From assembly GCA_001874305.1 (NCBI GenBank), contig MPCU01000004.1, positions 339,918-403,917 of the forward strand: 64,000 nucleotides of DNA, given 5' to 3'. Made by a program: the position numbers and the translations under genes. This document shows, piece by piece, positions 18,001 to 26,174 of the stretch. The stretch's first letter is position 1. The number at the start of each line of letters is the position of its first letter. Below the pieces are notes generated by a model. The model saw only the letters and a program-made list of their open reading frames with translations, was not told the origin of the DNA and made no database searches. Origin of the DNA: Bacteriovorax sp. MedPE-SWde (GTDB lineage: Bacteria; Bdellovibrionota; Bacteriovoracia; Bacteriovoracales; Bacteriovoracaceae).

Positions 18001-19701
18001 ACCTTTAAGAGAAGCAACTGCCTGCTGAAGTCTTCTTAATCCCCAGTTTCTGTTAGCACTTGGAGAATAAAGAGTTGGCATATCCATATTGATAATATTT
18101 CTCTTTAACTTCTTTTCTGTTGCTGTATCAATTAGCTCTTCAATATTATCTGTACCTAACTGAATCATCTTATTAGTTAAATATGGAGATGCGTTAAGAA
18201 CAAATGGTCTAACTTGTTCTTTTCGATCACCTTCTTTTAGTTTCTTTGTAATCTCTACAAATTTATAAGGACTTTCTTCACCAATGATTTCTTGGAATAG
18301 CTCTGCATCCTTAAAAGTTCTCATATGTGACTTCTTCTTAATTCGAGAACGTCCATTTGCTTTACTTTCAAACTTATAAACCCATTCCGCTTGTGGCTTC
18401 TTCATCTCAAAGTAATCTTTCCATGCTGTTACATCATCAAAAGATGGCTTAATAGCTACACTATAATAGTTATTTCCATTTAGGGCTTCATTCCCATTAG
18501 TGTAATTATTGAATTCGACACTTCCAAAAAGAGCATCTTTAAGTGGGTTAACTGAAGAGTCTTCAAGAAAGTAGTTAAGAACAAGGTCATTACTGTAGTT
18601 ATAAAATAGCCCATGATTCTCTAGTACAGAATCTAAGTAACCTTCACTCAACTCATCTTTAATCTTTATATTAAGTTCTTTTGGCCATACTCCATTTTCT
18701 TTTCGAGTAGTACATGACTTTGGCATTACAACTGGTGCCTTATTATTTCCCATAAGAACATCATATGTTTTAACCTGTGACACCATCATCTGAATTGTCA
18801 TAAGTCTTAAAGCATAGAGATAGTTCTTTGCCAGTGGGTATTGAAGAATTGTTTGAATATCTCTCTTAATCATAGAGTGCTCATCAAAAACGAGCTTTGT
18901 GATATCACCATCTACTACCAGTTCAATAAATATTGGATCTTGAGCTGGGTTCTTACCAGATAGTAAGAAGTCATGCTCATCAGTAAATTCTTCAAATAGA
19001 TCTGTTGGTATTGTAATTAGGTAATTATTTGCAAACTTATTAGCAAGTCTAGAGTTTGGCTTAAGTACGACATAAAGATCTCTCATACTTACAGCAACAT
19101 TTTCAATGTACTCAAGTACTAGCTTTCTTTTCTCATCTTCATCTGCACCACTATTAACAAAGTTTTGAACTTCTGCTCTATATCTTGCAGCCTTTCTAAG
19201 AATTGTTGAAATTAATCTATCATATTTCTTTAGGTCAAGTTCCTTACTTACATCTTCTACTTCTAACTTTGAAAGCTCCTTTACAAGTTTCTCAACAACG
19301 GATCTTCCTTTCTTACAATCATCCGCTTCTTCTTGTTCGTATCCTGCATCTGCTGTTGATTTTTGAGCATGACAAGCATTCTTCTTTAGGTCTTCAATGA
19401 AGCTACCATATGAGCTATTAACAGAAGTCATTACTTCGTCTTCACTAGAGTCGATTATCTCTTCTAACTCTTCATCAACTGTTTGATCAGAATTATCTTC
19501 TTCCTCTTTGGATTCTGAAGCAGCATCACAAACAGGCTCGCCTCTTACAACTTCTTTAAAAGCAGTCATTGCTTCGTAAAGCTCTTCTGTATCCATAGCA
19601 TTTTCGTATCTTCTCAAATTCGATGCTGATTCAGCAAAGGCCATTTGAAATGAACAAAGACAGATAATAAGTGTAGTAATTAGTTTACTAATAACTTTCA
19701 T
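15067..19701 (-). CDS. Giant exported protein with internal hydrophobic region, unknown
   Basis: The protein has 1544 residues with a signal peptide (about 1-23, ending MAFAES). Residues 60-95 are very acidic (EEEDNSDQTVDEELEEIID). A long helical, charged part follows. Near residues 940-1000 there is a glycine/alanine-rich hydrophobic stretch (AMGGFIVGMAGVMLAGS, then GILVVGMVGSAVGM) and a second one near 1030-1060 (AWAIIEGVSIIPLVGLF). Both are able to enter a membrane. The remaining 480 residues are strongly basic. The layout resembles a secreted or envelope protein that could insert into a membrane, but I recognise no domain and cannot assign a function. It is a monocistronic gene. Confidence 0.7.
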   Translation of the reverse strand: MKVISKLITTLIICLCSFQMAFAESASNLRRYENAMDTEELYEAMTAFKEVVRGEPVCDAASESKEEEDNSDQTVDEELEEIIDSSEDEVMTSVNSSYGSFIEDLKKNACHAQKSTADAGYEQEEADDCKKGRSVVEKLVKELSKLEVEDVSKELDLKKYDRLISTILRKAARYRAEVQNFVNSGADEDEKRKLVLEYIENVAVSMRDLYVVLKPNSRLANKFANNYLITIPTDLFEEFTDEHDFLLSGKNPAQDPIFIELVVDGDITKLVFDEHSMIKRDIQTILQYPLAKNYLYALRLMTIQMMVSQVKTYDVLMGNNKAPVVMPKSCTTRKENGVWPKELNIKIKDELSEGYLDSVLENHGLFYNYSNDLVLNYFLEDSSVNPLKDALFGSVEFNNYTNGNEALNGNNYYSVAIKPSFDDVTAWKDYFEMKKPQAEWVYKFESKANGRSRIKKKSHMRTFKDAELFQEIIGEESPYKFVEITKKLKEGDRKEQVRPFVLNASPYLTNKMIQLGTDNIEELIDTATEKKLKRNIINMDMPTLYSPSANRNWGLRRLQQAVASLKGSKDLKTTRAITNACIMSRSTFCAENRGKDLYAELESYLDSLAIDGRFMPIQKLEEKNLKGMYTLLSQLWRQFRDNLKIIPEAKVVEYNYLIDQMGALNPIARMRLGYLLARQELLSLKAGKLPTYKQTARGRRVNHDYTCFQANVGSQIDRLDEAASKLLLNKPLSPNFLTKFVSKDDYKELWGKIVDGANGNSSQLFTAKFNGKKVYDFVEKISYKTILDDRQVDNAVNDILEGDISGETRDAIDEDLDNQEVDRISFFKELMETKNHEKRKEMYLDRAKDFGIDDDLTLKEQVLAVDMSLKRHLYRDVLKKSAAIRKKETMKKLNDICLSDESDHEGLRESFYGTMKIQDSLNQMIGLPAAPKALMDQINSQSFEELMNAGLAMGGFIVGMAGVMLAGSCAVLTGGLCGILVVGMVGSAVGMQGYVFNSEVDMKLRANEAVSHVDEMADLGYSNSTASENVSRSWAWAIIEGVSIIPLVGLFTRGVAMGSKMTKQAIKTIVINSKKVGFKNAYKMGGKAARTVADEADVELSKLVLGFRSYKDKIKAVFKGVDIEDASKALRNVDMPADSAAKIQSKITRIKKLQATGRISNKKVKSLTNKLMKEIREQLAKNPNALYKYTSTVSTNIGFKSVDTNTAKTVAKYFGGNPSELRGFMGTYIKKFYPKKGIFGTAKSSYLAKARAGYIKAKQGRYLKGTNWIRQAWYENTYNMAKNRAKYLRIFDELSKLPKGEFESYLLKNMDDLTDVFVKSPLRKRDFPYLLIQGGPHLGGLLKGRRIPGLQEIGEAVVVRKIFNARARLISEAAKAQARSLLGMKKVVVADTLSNIFKGFYSASREEAKRLGGKEGAKALKELATVRMHVANEMFTALSKHPKYIQLLEKEGVNIFIDGKVNKKLLNELLFNAKTIKGETLSDMLWGLVDLEKVFAKDEFQFLAYKVMREKMSDSSVIGLQKYLNAVKVLMIRDGSALGNVEIF

Positions 19702-19883
19702 AGATTTCCCCTAGTGGGTTATATATTGCAAGAGAAGGGCCAACTCAGCACTATCCCCATCACACGTAAACAGCTGAAATCACCGTATAAAACAACCTAA
19801 CTATTGTTAATAATTAGTCGCTGTCAAAAGTTTAATCAGTATGAAATTTTGTCAATTTCTCTAGGATGGACTAATATTGAAGC

Positions 19884-20450
19884 ATGAGAAGAACGAAGAT
19901 ATCAATTTTAATGGCCCTTACTTTATTTACTCAAAATGTACTCAGCTCACCAGAGCTATCGAAGTCCAATTTCTTTAAGAAAGTAATGCCAAAGCTAACT
20001 GATACAGTCTCTATTAAAATCCCTGATCCAATTAGCGATAAGCCCATAAACACAGTGGTTTACAAGGCCCTTGATAAAGAAAAGAATATCCTTGGCTATA
20101 TTCGAGAAGTTAAAACTACAACAGGCTGTGATAGCGCCTGTCTCCCAGTAGTTTTTACGCTCTTTTACTCTAAAGAAGTTGTTCTTAAGAAATTGAAATC
20201 ACATCCAGGACTTACCAAGAAGTTCCATGCTCCATTTCTAGACAAAGACTATGATTCACTAGATGTAATTCTCATGCTCAACCCATCGATATTTCAAACA
20301 GTTAAGCACCCAACAGAGATGGTTGATGGACTAACTGGAGCAACGAAGAAAGAGTTCATCCCCCATGTTGTCAAAGACGCTGCCTACACAAGTCTTCGTG
20401 TAAATCTCTATCATCAGCAGACATTAAAATTTCTCAAGTCACTTAAGTAA
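19884..20450 (+). CDS. Exported protein resembling an FMN-binding domain
   Basis: The protein has 188 residues with a signal peptide ending near VLSS. The central part and the motif MVDGLTGATKKEF near residue 145 resemble the RnfG/NqrC-type FMN-binding domain, whose flavinylation site reads Dxx[ST]GAT with a nearby threonine. Here the first part is present but the residues after GAT are KK, so covalent flavin attachment is uncertain. A CDSAC pair lies near residue 80. No ApbE-like flavin transferase or Rnf gene is in the window. The following protease gene is 50 bases downstream. The assignment is by pattern only. Confidence 0.5.
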   Translation: MRRTKISILMALTLFTQNVLSSPELSKSNFFKKVMPKLTDTVSIKIPDPISDKPINTVVYKALDKEKNILGYIREVKTTTGCDSACLPVVFTLFYSKEVVLKKLKSHPGLTKKFHAPFLDKDYDSLDVILMLNPSIFQTVKHPTEMVDGLTGATKKEFIPHVVKDAAYTSLRVNLYHQQTLKFLKSLK

Positions 20451-20500
20451 TTATTCTATAGTCGCTTGTAGCGCTATATTCGCTTTGCTAGAACTAACCT

Positions 20501-21250
20501 GTGAAAGTTATTCTCATTCTCCTATTCATACAAGCTTCAGTACTCGCAAACCATAAGAGTCTCTGTAAAGAAGACAATCGTAAACTATCGTTTGATAGCA
20601 AAATTGCAAGAATAAGATCATCAGCTAAGTCGATGCATCCATGTACGGCAACTCTAATTAGCGAAAGTTGTCTTATTACTGCAGGCCACTGTTATGAAGA
20701 AGGACAAGAGACAGGGTTAATTGAATTTGATGTTCCTCTATCAGATAGTGACACTGGAAAACTCATGCCCTCTCTTGAAGAAAACTCATTCTCTCTGAAA
20801 AAAATATTTGGAAGAAAGAATGCTCATCACGGTAAAGACTGGATGGTATTTTCAGTAAATCCTAATGAGGTTACAGGTCTTAACCCTGGTCAAGAAAGAG
20901 GGTTTTATGAAGTTGAAACTGAATCTGTCACGAAGCTATCGATGTTAACAGTCACAGGTTATGGACTAACGGCCAGTGATGAAAAGAGAAATGTTCAGCA
21001 AAGCTCACATGGGGATTTACTGGCCACTGACCAAAAGAAAAAAACAATTCAACACAAGGTTGATACAACGGCAGGAAACTCCGGCTCAGCGATAATTGAA
21101 AACTTAACTAATAGAATTATAGGGATTCATACCCATGGTGGCTGTCGAAAAATAAATACCGACACCTGGCAGGGAAATATTGGAACTTTAATTGTTGGTA
21201 ATATTGAATTAATAGATGCAATAAAGAAGTGTATTAATAATAAAGATTAA
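20501..21250 (+). CDS. Exported trypsin-fold serine protease
   Basis: The protein has 249 residues starting at GTG, with a signal peptide (VILILLFIQASVLA). The catalytic triad is visible as histidine in ITAGHCYEE, aspartate in KDWMVF and serine in TTAGNSGSAII. TAGNSGS in place of GDSGGP points to the S1B/glutamyl-endopeptidase-like branch. Cysteines flank the histidine (CLITAGHC) as in related enzymes. It is probably secreted. It lies 50 bases after the FMN-binding-like gene and ends at a bidirectional terminator. A second trypsin-like gene is at 33195. Confidence 0.85.
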   Translation: MKVILILLFIQASVLANHKSLCKEDNRKLSFDSKIARIRSSAKSMHPCTATLISESCLITAGHCYEEGQETGLIEFDVPLSDSDTGKLMPSLEENSFSLKKIFGRKNAHHGKDWMVFSVNPNEVTGLNPGQERGFYEVETESVTKLSMLTVTGYGLTASDEKRNVQQSSHGDLLATDQKKKTIQHKVDTTAGNSGSAIIENLTNRIIGIHTHGGCRKINTDTWQGNIGTLIVGNIELIDAIKKCINNKD

Positions 21251-21280
21251 AAAAAAGGCCGGAATAAATCCGGCCATTTT
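21249..21280. terminator. Bidirectional intrinsic terminator between the protease gene and fadD
   Basis: GGCCGGA (21257-21263) pairs with TCCGGCC (21269-21275) around a five-base loop. T runs follow on both strands (four on plus, eight on minus), so it serves both convergent genes. Confidence 0.9.
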
Positions 21281-21282
21281 AT

Positions 21283-22944
21283 CTACTGACCTCTTAGGTC
21301 TTTTCTTAAAATTTTTCCTACATTTGACTTCGGAAGCTCTGTTCTAAATTCAAAAATCTTAGGAACTTTATAACCTGTTAGGTTTTCTTTACAGTAAGCT
21401 TTAAGTTCTGCTTCTGTTAGAGTGTCATCATTTTTTACTACGAATAGTTTTACGATTTCACCTGACTTAGCATCTGGTGCACCAACTGCAGCACACTCAA
21501 AAACTTTATCATAACCACAAATTACATCTTCAATTTCATTTGGATATACATTGAATCCAGACACAAGAATCATATCTTTCTTACGATCTACAATCTTAAA
21601 GAAACCTTTCTCATCCATAATTCCAATATCACCAGACTTGAAGTATCCATCTGAAGTCATAACTTTCTCAGTTTCTTCAGGTCTATTCCAATAACCTCTC
21701 ATTACTTGAGGCCCTTTGATACAGATTTCTCCGATCTCACCAGCTCCTAATGTTTTTTCATCATCATCTTTAATACATACTTCTGTTGAAGAAATAGGAA
21801 GTCCGATATTTCCATTATACTCTGGTAGGTCCATTGGGTTTATACAAGCAGCAGGAGATGTTTCAGTCAGTCCGTATGCCTCAATTAGAGGAGACTTTGT
21901 TACTTCCTTCCACTTATCTGCAACAGGTCTTTGAACGGCCATTCCACCACCTAAAGTTAACTTTAGTGAAGAGAAATCAACATTCTTAAACTCTGGATTA
22001 TTTAACATTCCATTAAATAGTGTGTTTACACCTGTAAATGCCGTAAACTTCCAATTCTTAAGTTCTTTAATAAACCCTGGAATATCTCTTGGGTTTGTAA
22101 TTAAAATATTAAGTGCCCCAATTGTAGAGAACGTAAAGCAGTTCGCAGTCAATGAGAAGATATGATAAAGAGGAAGAGGAGTAATAATAATCTCTTTTCC
22201 TTCTTCAGTCTTTTGAGAAATCCAAGCCTTTGCTTGAGTTAAGTTTGCAACGATATTTCTATGAGTAAGGTCTGCTCCCTTAGAAACACCAGTTGTTCCA
22301 CCCGTGTACTGAAGAAAAGCCGTTTCATCATTTTTAATTTCTACTCTTTGAAACTTAGACTCGTCACCTTCATCTAGAGTTCTTAGAAATGGAATTGTAT
22401 TTTTAATATTCCACTTTGGAACCATCTTCTTAACGTGCTTAATAACAAAGTTAACAATTAGTGATTTTGGGAACTTTAACATGTCACCAATTTGAGTAAC
22501 AAGAACGTGCTCTACAGGAGTTTTATCAATAACTTCTTCGAGAACACTCATAGAGTTTTCAAAGATTATAATAGTCTTAGCTCCAGAGTCTTTTAACTGA
22601 TGTTCAAGCTCTCTCGCTGTATACAGAGGGTTAACATTTACACAAACCATACCTGCTCTAAGAATTCCAAAAAGAGCTACTGGGTACTGAAGAATATTAG
22701 GCATCATAATAGCAACTCTGTCGCCCTTCTTAAGACCTAAATTATTCTGTAGGTAAGATGCAAACTTTCTAGAAAGATAATCTATCTCTCCATAAGTTAA
22801 AGTCTTCCCCATACAGTGAAAAGCATCGTTCTTTGCAAATTTCTCAAAACTTTCTTCAAGAATCTCTGGAATAGAGTTATATGCATCCGCGTTAATTTCG
22901 TGAGGTACCCCACTTTCATATTCATTAAGCCATGGTTTTCCCAT
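21283..22944 (-). CDS. fadD: Long-chain-fatty-acid--CoA ligase
   Basis: The 553-residue enzyme activates fatty acids to acyl-CoA with ATP, through an acyl-adenylate. Motifs in order are the P-loop-like QYTGGTTGVSKGA, the adenylate motif YGLTETSPA, and SGDIGIMDEKGFFKIVDRKKDMI with NVYPNEIED. The near-C-terminal catalytic lysine lies in KSNVGKILRKDL. The length and PLYHIFSL segment match proteobacterial FadD. No other beta-oxidation gene is nearby. Fatty acids from degraded membranes would be plausible substrates. It is monocistronic, with a terminator shared with the upstream protease gene. Confidence 0.92.
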   Translation of the reverse strand: MGKPWLNEYESGVPHEINADAYNSIPEILEESFEKFAKNDAFHCMGKTLTYGEIDYLSRKFASYLQNNLGLKKGDRVAIMMPNILQYPVALFGILRAGMVCVNVNPLYTARELEHQLKDSGAKTIIIFENSMSVLEEVIDKTPVEHVLVTQIGDMLKFPKSLIVNFVIKHVKKMVPKWNIKNTIPFLRTLDEGDESKFQRVEIKNDETAFLQYTGGTTGVSKGADLTHRNIVANLTQAKAWISQKTEEGKEIIITPLPLYHIFSLTANCFTFSTIGALNILITNPRDIPGFIKELKNWKFTAFTGVNTLFNGMLNNPEFKNVDFSSLKLTLGGGMAVQRPVADKWKEVTKSPLIEAYGLTETSPAACINPMDLPEYNGNIGLPISSTEVCIKDDDEKTLGAGEIGEICIKGPQVMRGYWNRPEETEKVMTSDGYFKSGDIGIMDEKGFFKIVDRKKDMILVSGFNVYPNEIEDVICGYDKVFECAAVGAPDAKSGEIVKLFVVKNDDTLTEAELKAYCKENLTGYKVPKIFEFRTELPKSNVGKILRKDLRGQ

Positions 22945-23195
22945 CTTTATTCCTCTCTCTATTAAAGTTGTCTCATCCTAATTAAAATAAATATTCTCTA
23001 TATTATTAGAGTTTTAACACTTCTTCAATAAGCATCGAATGCCTGCAAGTCATTGATAATAGCAATAAAATCATTTTAGTTCTTGCACTTACTAGTTTCG
23101 GAGGCTATAAACGTCTCGTTTTAGGATAAAACAAACACACACATCTTTATGAGGGCCCTTTGAATAAGGGGCCTAAGTAATCTACAATGATCATT

Positions 23196-23384
23196 ATGAC
23201 TAAGCCAAAAATTCAAAAAAAGTTCTGTTGTAAGAGTGGCTGCGAAGACTGTCCGTTTGGATTCTCGGCCTCAGAAGTTGACCCAAATACTCCAGTTGAA
23301 CTTCTCGGTAAAGACCAAGTTGAAGTCTCTGATCAAGATATTGCGGAAGAACTTCTCGAAAAATACGGTGATTTAGATATTTAG
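23196..23384 (+). CDS. Small cysteine-rich protein (CCxxGCxxCPFG motif)
   Basis: The protein has 62 residues. The motif KKFCCKSGCEDCPFGF near the N-terminus has four cysteines in a spacing that suits a small zinc or Fe-S site. It resembles the CCGNGCxxCPY motif of DUF5522-type proteins, although here it is near the N-terminus and an acidic tail follows. I prefer the ATG at 23196 over 23187; neither has a good ribosome site. Its end overlaps the stop of the convergent kinase gene by four bases. Role unknown. Confidence 0.6.
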   Translation: MTKPKIQKKFCCKSGCEDCPFGFSASEVDPNTPVELLGKDQVEVSDQDIAEELLEKYGDLDI

Positions 23385-24844
23385 GAAATATTACCTGACT
23401 TTTTTAAAGTAAGTACAAACTGCGTATTTTCACAATCTTCATTTATTAAAAGATCACCGCCCATTTGTCCCATTGCATCCTTAGAAATTGAGAGCCCTAG
23501 ACCTGTCCCCTTTCCAACATCTTTAGTCGTATAGAATGGATTAAAGATTTTCTGAGTAGCATCCTGTCCGATACCAGAGCCAGAATCAGTGATTCTTATA
23601 AAGACATGACTTTCGTTCTCATCAATATCAACATTTATCCATTTATTAGGATTATCACAAATAGCATCATTTGCGTTATTCATTATATTAACAAGAACCT
23701 GGCAAAGCTCCACTTCTCTGACACTAACAGTAACTGGATTTCCAAAGCTAACATTAAAACTAATATCGGCTTTTCTAAATTTCTCTTCGTAATATTCTAG
23801 TGTATCAAAAATAAGATCTTTTAAAACAATATCGCTTAGCGCCTCTTGGCTTCCATCACGTGATATCTTTTTCATATTTCGTATTATTTTAGTAATTCTC
23901 TCAACAGCAGTATCAATTTTTCCAAAAGTTTTTAGAATACTTTCATTGTTTATATCCACACCAGATCTAATCTTCTTAGTTATTGCGTGGACATTCCCTT
24001 TTACAATTGTAAGAGGGTTATTAATCTCGTGTGCAATACCTGCGGCCATCTCACCTAAAGAAGCCAGTCGTGCAGCATTCTGAGCCTTGGCTTCCTGTTG
24101 TCTTTTTTCATTATTTGCCGCCGTTAATAAGTCTGCATTCTCTTTATTTATCTGGGAGATCCGTTGATACATCTCTTCAATCTGATGCTGTAAAATGGTA
24201 ATCTCATCTTCACCTTCTCTTTTTTTGGGAAAGAGTGTGCTCTCCTTTGTCGAAGAAAGCTTCAGCCCTTTTAGTACAGACGATATATTTACCAGGTCAT
24301 TGGTAATAAGTTTTTCATAGAGTAGAACAAGTAGGAATGAAACAAAGAATGTCTTAGCAGCTTGAGAGATAAAGACAATCAATGCTCTTCGAATAACTTC
24401 TTTATAAATATGTTCACGAGAATAATTAATAAGAAGTTTCCCACCATATATTCTCTGTCCATCAATCTCAAAGTAAAGAGGATACGTCTTTTTAAATGAG
24501 CTAAAACTAAGCCCTTTTCCCGCATTTCTCACACTTTTCTTTTCAAAGAGAGTTGCACTACTTTCGTCGATTAGCTGAACCCAAGTAATACCTTCTACCT
24601 CAGCAAGGTCAGTCAGCTGAACCTGAATAATCTTCATATTCAAGTCCCAAAGAGCTCCCTTTAATGAGCCAAGAGTCGTTATTTCTATATTCCTTATCCT
24701 TTGATCCATTTTCTTAACACCAAGCTTATAATCCACGGATAAGGAGATGAATGTGAAAATGGTACTAAGTATCGAACTTACAAGAATTGTAAGTAAGAGA
24801 ATTCGATGCTTTAAAGAGTATTTACGAAATAATTTCACTTTCAC
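23381..24844 (-). CDS. Membrane sensor histidine kinase
   Basis: The protein has 487 residues. A transmembrane helix at about 14-36 and another at about 155-178 enclose a 120-residue periplasmic sensor, in which LDLADLAEVEGITWVQL-like spacing resembles a CHASE/double-Cache-like sensor; I am not sure of the subtype. A linker coiled coil (ILQHQIEEMYQRISQINKE) leads to the phosphoacceptor H box (AAGIAHEINNPL). The ATP-binding domain follows with N box (NIMNNANDAI), G1 (DSGSGIG), F box (FNPFYTTK) and G2 (GTGLGLS). No response regulator gene is adjacent, so it is an orphan kinase. The upstream region holds a TTTTGACA inverted repeat. Confidence 0.9.
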   Translation of the reverse strand: MKVKLFRKYSLKHRILLLTILVSSILSTIFTFISLSVDYKLGVKKMDQRIRNIEITTLGSLKGALWDLNMKIIQVQLTDLAEVEGITWVQLIDESSATLFEKKSVRNAGKGLSFSSFKKTYPLYFEIDGQRIYGGKLLINYSREHIYKEVIRRALIVFISQAAKTFFVSFLLVLLYEKLITNDLVNISSVLKGLKLSSTKESTLFPKKREGEDEITILQHQIEEMYQRISQINKENADLLTAANNEKRQQEAKAQNAARLASLGEMAAGIAHEINNPLTIVKGNVHAITKKIRSGVDINNESILKTFGKIDTAVERITKIIRNMKKISRDGSQEALSDIVLKDLIFDTLEYYEEKFRKADISFNVSFGNPVTVSVREVELCQVLVNIMNNANDAICDNPNKWINVDIDENESHVFIRITDSGSGIGQDATQKIFNPFYTTKDVGKGTGLGLSISKDAMGQMGGDLLINEDCENTQFVLTLKKSGNIS

Positions 24845-24892
24845 TATCTTACAGGAGTATCAACTTTATTTCTTTAAAAAACTTGCCCTATT

Positions 24893-24919
24893 TTTTGACA
24901 ATTCTTTTTACTGTCAAAA
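24893..24919. promoter_or_regulatory. Inverted repeat in the kinase / exported-protein intergenic region (possible operator)
   Basis: TTTTGACA (24893-24900) and TGTCAAAA (24912-24919) form a perfect eight-base inverted repeat with an 11-base spacer, between two divergent genes. Each arm contains TTGACA on one strand, so it could instead be, or overlap, a -35 element. No binding protein is known. Confidence 0.4.
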
Positions 24920-25027
24920 CTTTAGACAGAGAAGATTGTTATAACCCCTCAATATCACAATTTCAAAGTTGGTACGATACTTGCTCTTAATAGAATGAAT
25001 ACTATGAACACTCATCAAGGGGATAAG

Positions 25028-25360
25028 ATGAAAAAAATACTACTCACAACATTACTAATTTCAGCTTCCATGAGCTTTGCAGCACCAATTAAAGTAAAGT
25101 GCTCGACTCCTAGAAGTAATGTAGTTATCAAAATTAATGGAAATAATCTTTCACTTGATGGACGCTTCCCAGCAGAAACTGTTGCTCAAAGAACAAAGTT
25201 ATCAGGAAGTTCAATTACAAAAATATTCTATGTGGCCGGTGAGAAACACACTATTCACCTTAATGATAAAAATAGCTTTAACGAATTAGAAGATTTCGTA
25301 AATATCAAGTCACGTAAAGGTCACGAAATGACTTTTCCTCTTACTTGTAAAAAGTACTAA
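25028..25360 (+). CDS. Small exported protein, unknown
   Basis: The protein has 110 residues from the ATG at 25028, which follows AAGGGG and gives a clear signal peptide (MKKILLTTLLISASMSFA). The longer frame from 24995 lacks both. The mature 90-residue part is basic and beta-rich with two cysteines (KVKCSTP and the terminal LTCKKY) that could bridge the ends of a small domain. No family is recognised. It ends two bases before the stop of the convergent lipoprotein gene. Confidence 0.65.
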   Translation: MKKILLTTLLISASMSFAAPIKVKCSTPRSNVVIKINGNNLSLDGRFPAETVAQRTKLSGSSITKIFYVAGEKHTIHLNDKNSFNELEDFVNIKSRKGHEMTFPLTCKKY

Positions 25361-25362
25361 AC

Positions 25363-26163
25363 TTAATTCCAACGAAAGAGCTTCATCTTATCCACATCTT
25401 CTTCTTTCGTTGGGATCTTAAATCCTTCGCAACCAGAAATCTGTCTTCTTTTTTCCGATGTAATATTTGCAGACTCTACAAGTTCTATATAATTACTCTT
25501 CTTCTTCTTATTCTTGTGATTATAAAGAGCAATCTCAACAGTGTACTCACCTTCGATTGAAGCTCCACCATTGAGAATATTTCCACTATATCCGAACTCT
25601 GTTACCTTTGGGCCTATATACGACTCCTCAAGTGCGCCAGCGTAGATCTGGTCGAGGTTAAGTGCCCTCTTGTGAATTTCAACCTTATCGATATAGCGGT
25701 CATGCTCAAAAGCAGGACATTCAAATCCCTCAAACCTTTTTGAAATCGCCGCAGCAGAGTAATAGATAGAAAACGCACCCTTTTTAATTTGATGCCTTCT
25801 ATGCTTATTTCTTCCTTGAGTTCCCGGAATAACCAAAGGGATATAGAGATAACCTAAGACCGTATTAACAGAAAATGATCTCTTCCTAACTTTAACAAGC
25901 CAAGAATCAATTCCGTACTTAGAGATTAATTTTTCAAGGTCTGGTCTTTTAAGCTGAGGAAAGGAGATGAACACTGTTACTCCCTTAGATAACTCTTGCT
26001 TTCGAAGTGGTCCAACTCTCCACTTCTCAATTCGGTAATCGCTTAGACCAGTACTCTCTGGATTGATATAGAATGCATTATCAGTGAACTTAATTTCAGA
26101 GTGTTTAGTACAAGATTGTGCCAGGATAATAATTCCACATAGTAAAATAACTCTTCCTAACAT
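25363..26163 (-). CDS. Predicted lipoprotein, unknown
   Basis: The protein has 266 residues. MLGRVILLCGIIILAQSC is a lipoprotein signal with lipobox AQSC. I use the ATG at 26163 because AAAGGGG lies eight bases before it; the earlier in-frame codon is TTG. The mature part is basic and beta-rich, with two late cysteines (FECPAF and SGCEGFKIP). No domain recognised. It lies 12 bases downstream of manA on the same strand and is probably co-transcribed with it, but a functional link is not evident. Confidence 0.65.
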   Translation of the reverse strand: MLGRVILLCGIIILAQSCTKHSEIKFTDNAFYINPESTGLSDYRIEKWRVGPLRKQELSKGVTVFISFPQLKRPDLEKLISKYGIDSWLVKVRKRSFSVNTVLGYLYIPLVIPGTQGRNKHRRHQIKKGAFSIYYSAAAISKRFEGFECPAFEHDRYIDKVEIHKRALNLDQIYAGALEESYIGPKVTEFGYSGNILNGGASIEGEYTVEIALYNHKNKKKKSNYIELVESANITSEKRRQISGCEGFKIPTKEEDVDKMKLFRWN

Positions 26164-26174
26164 GTCCAACCCCT

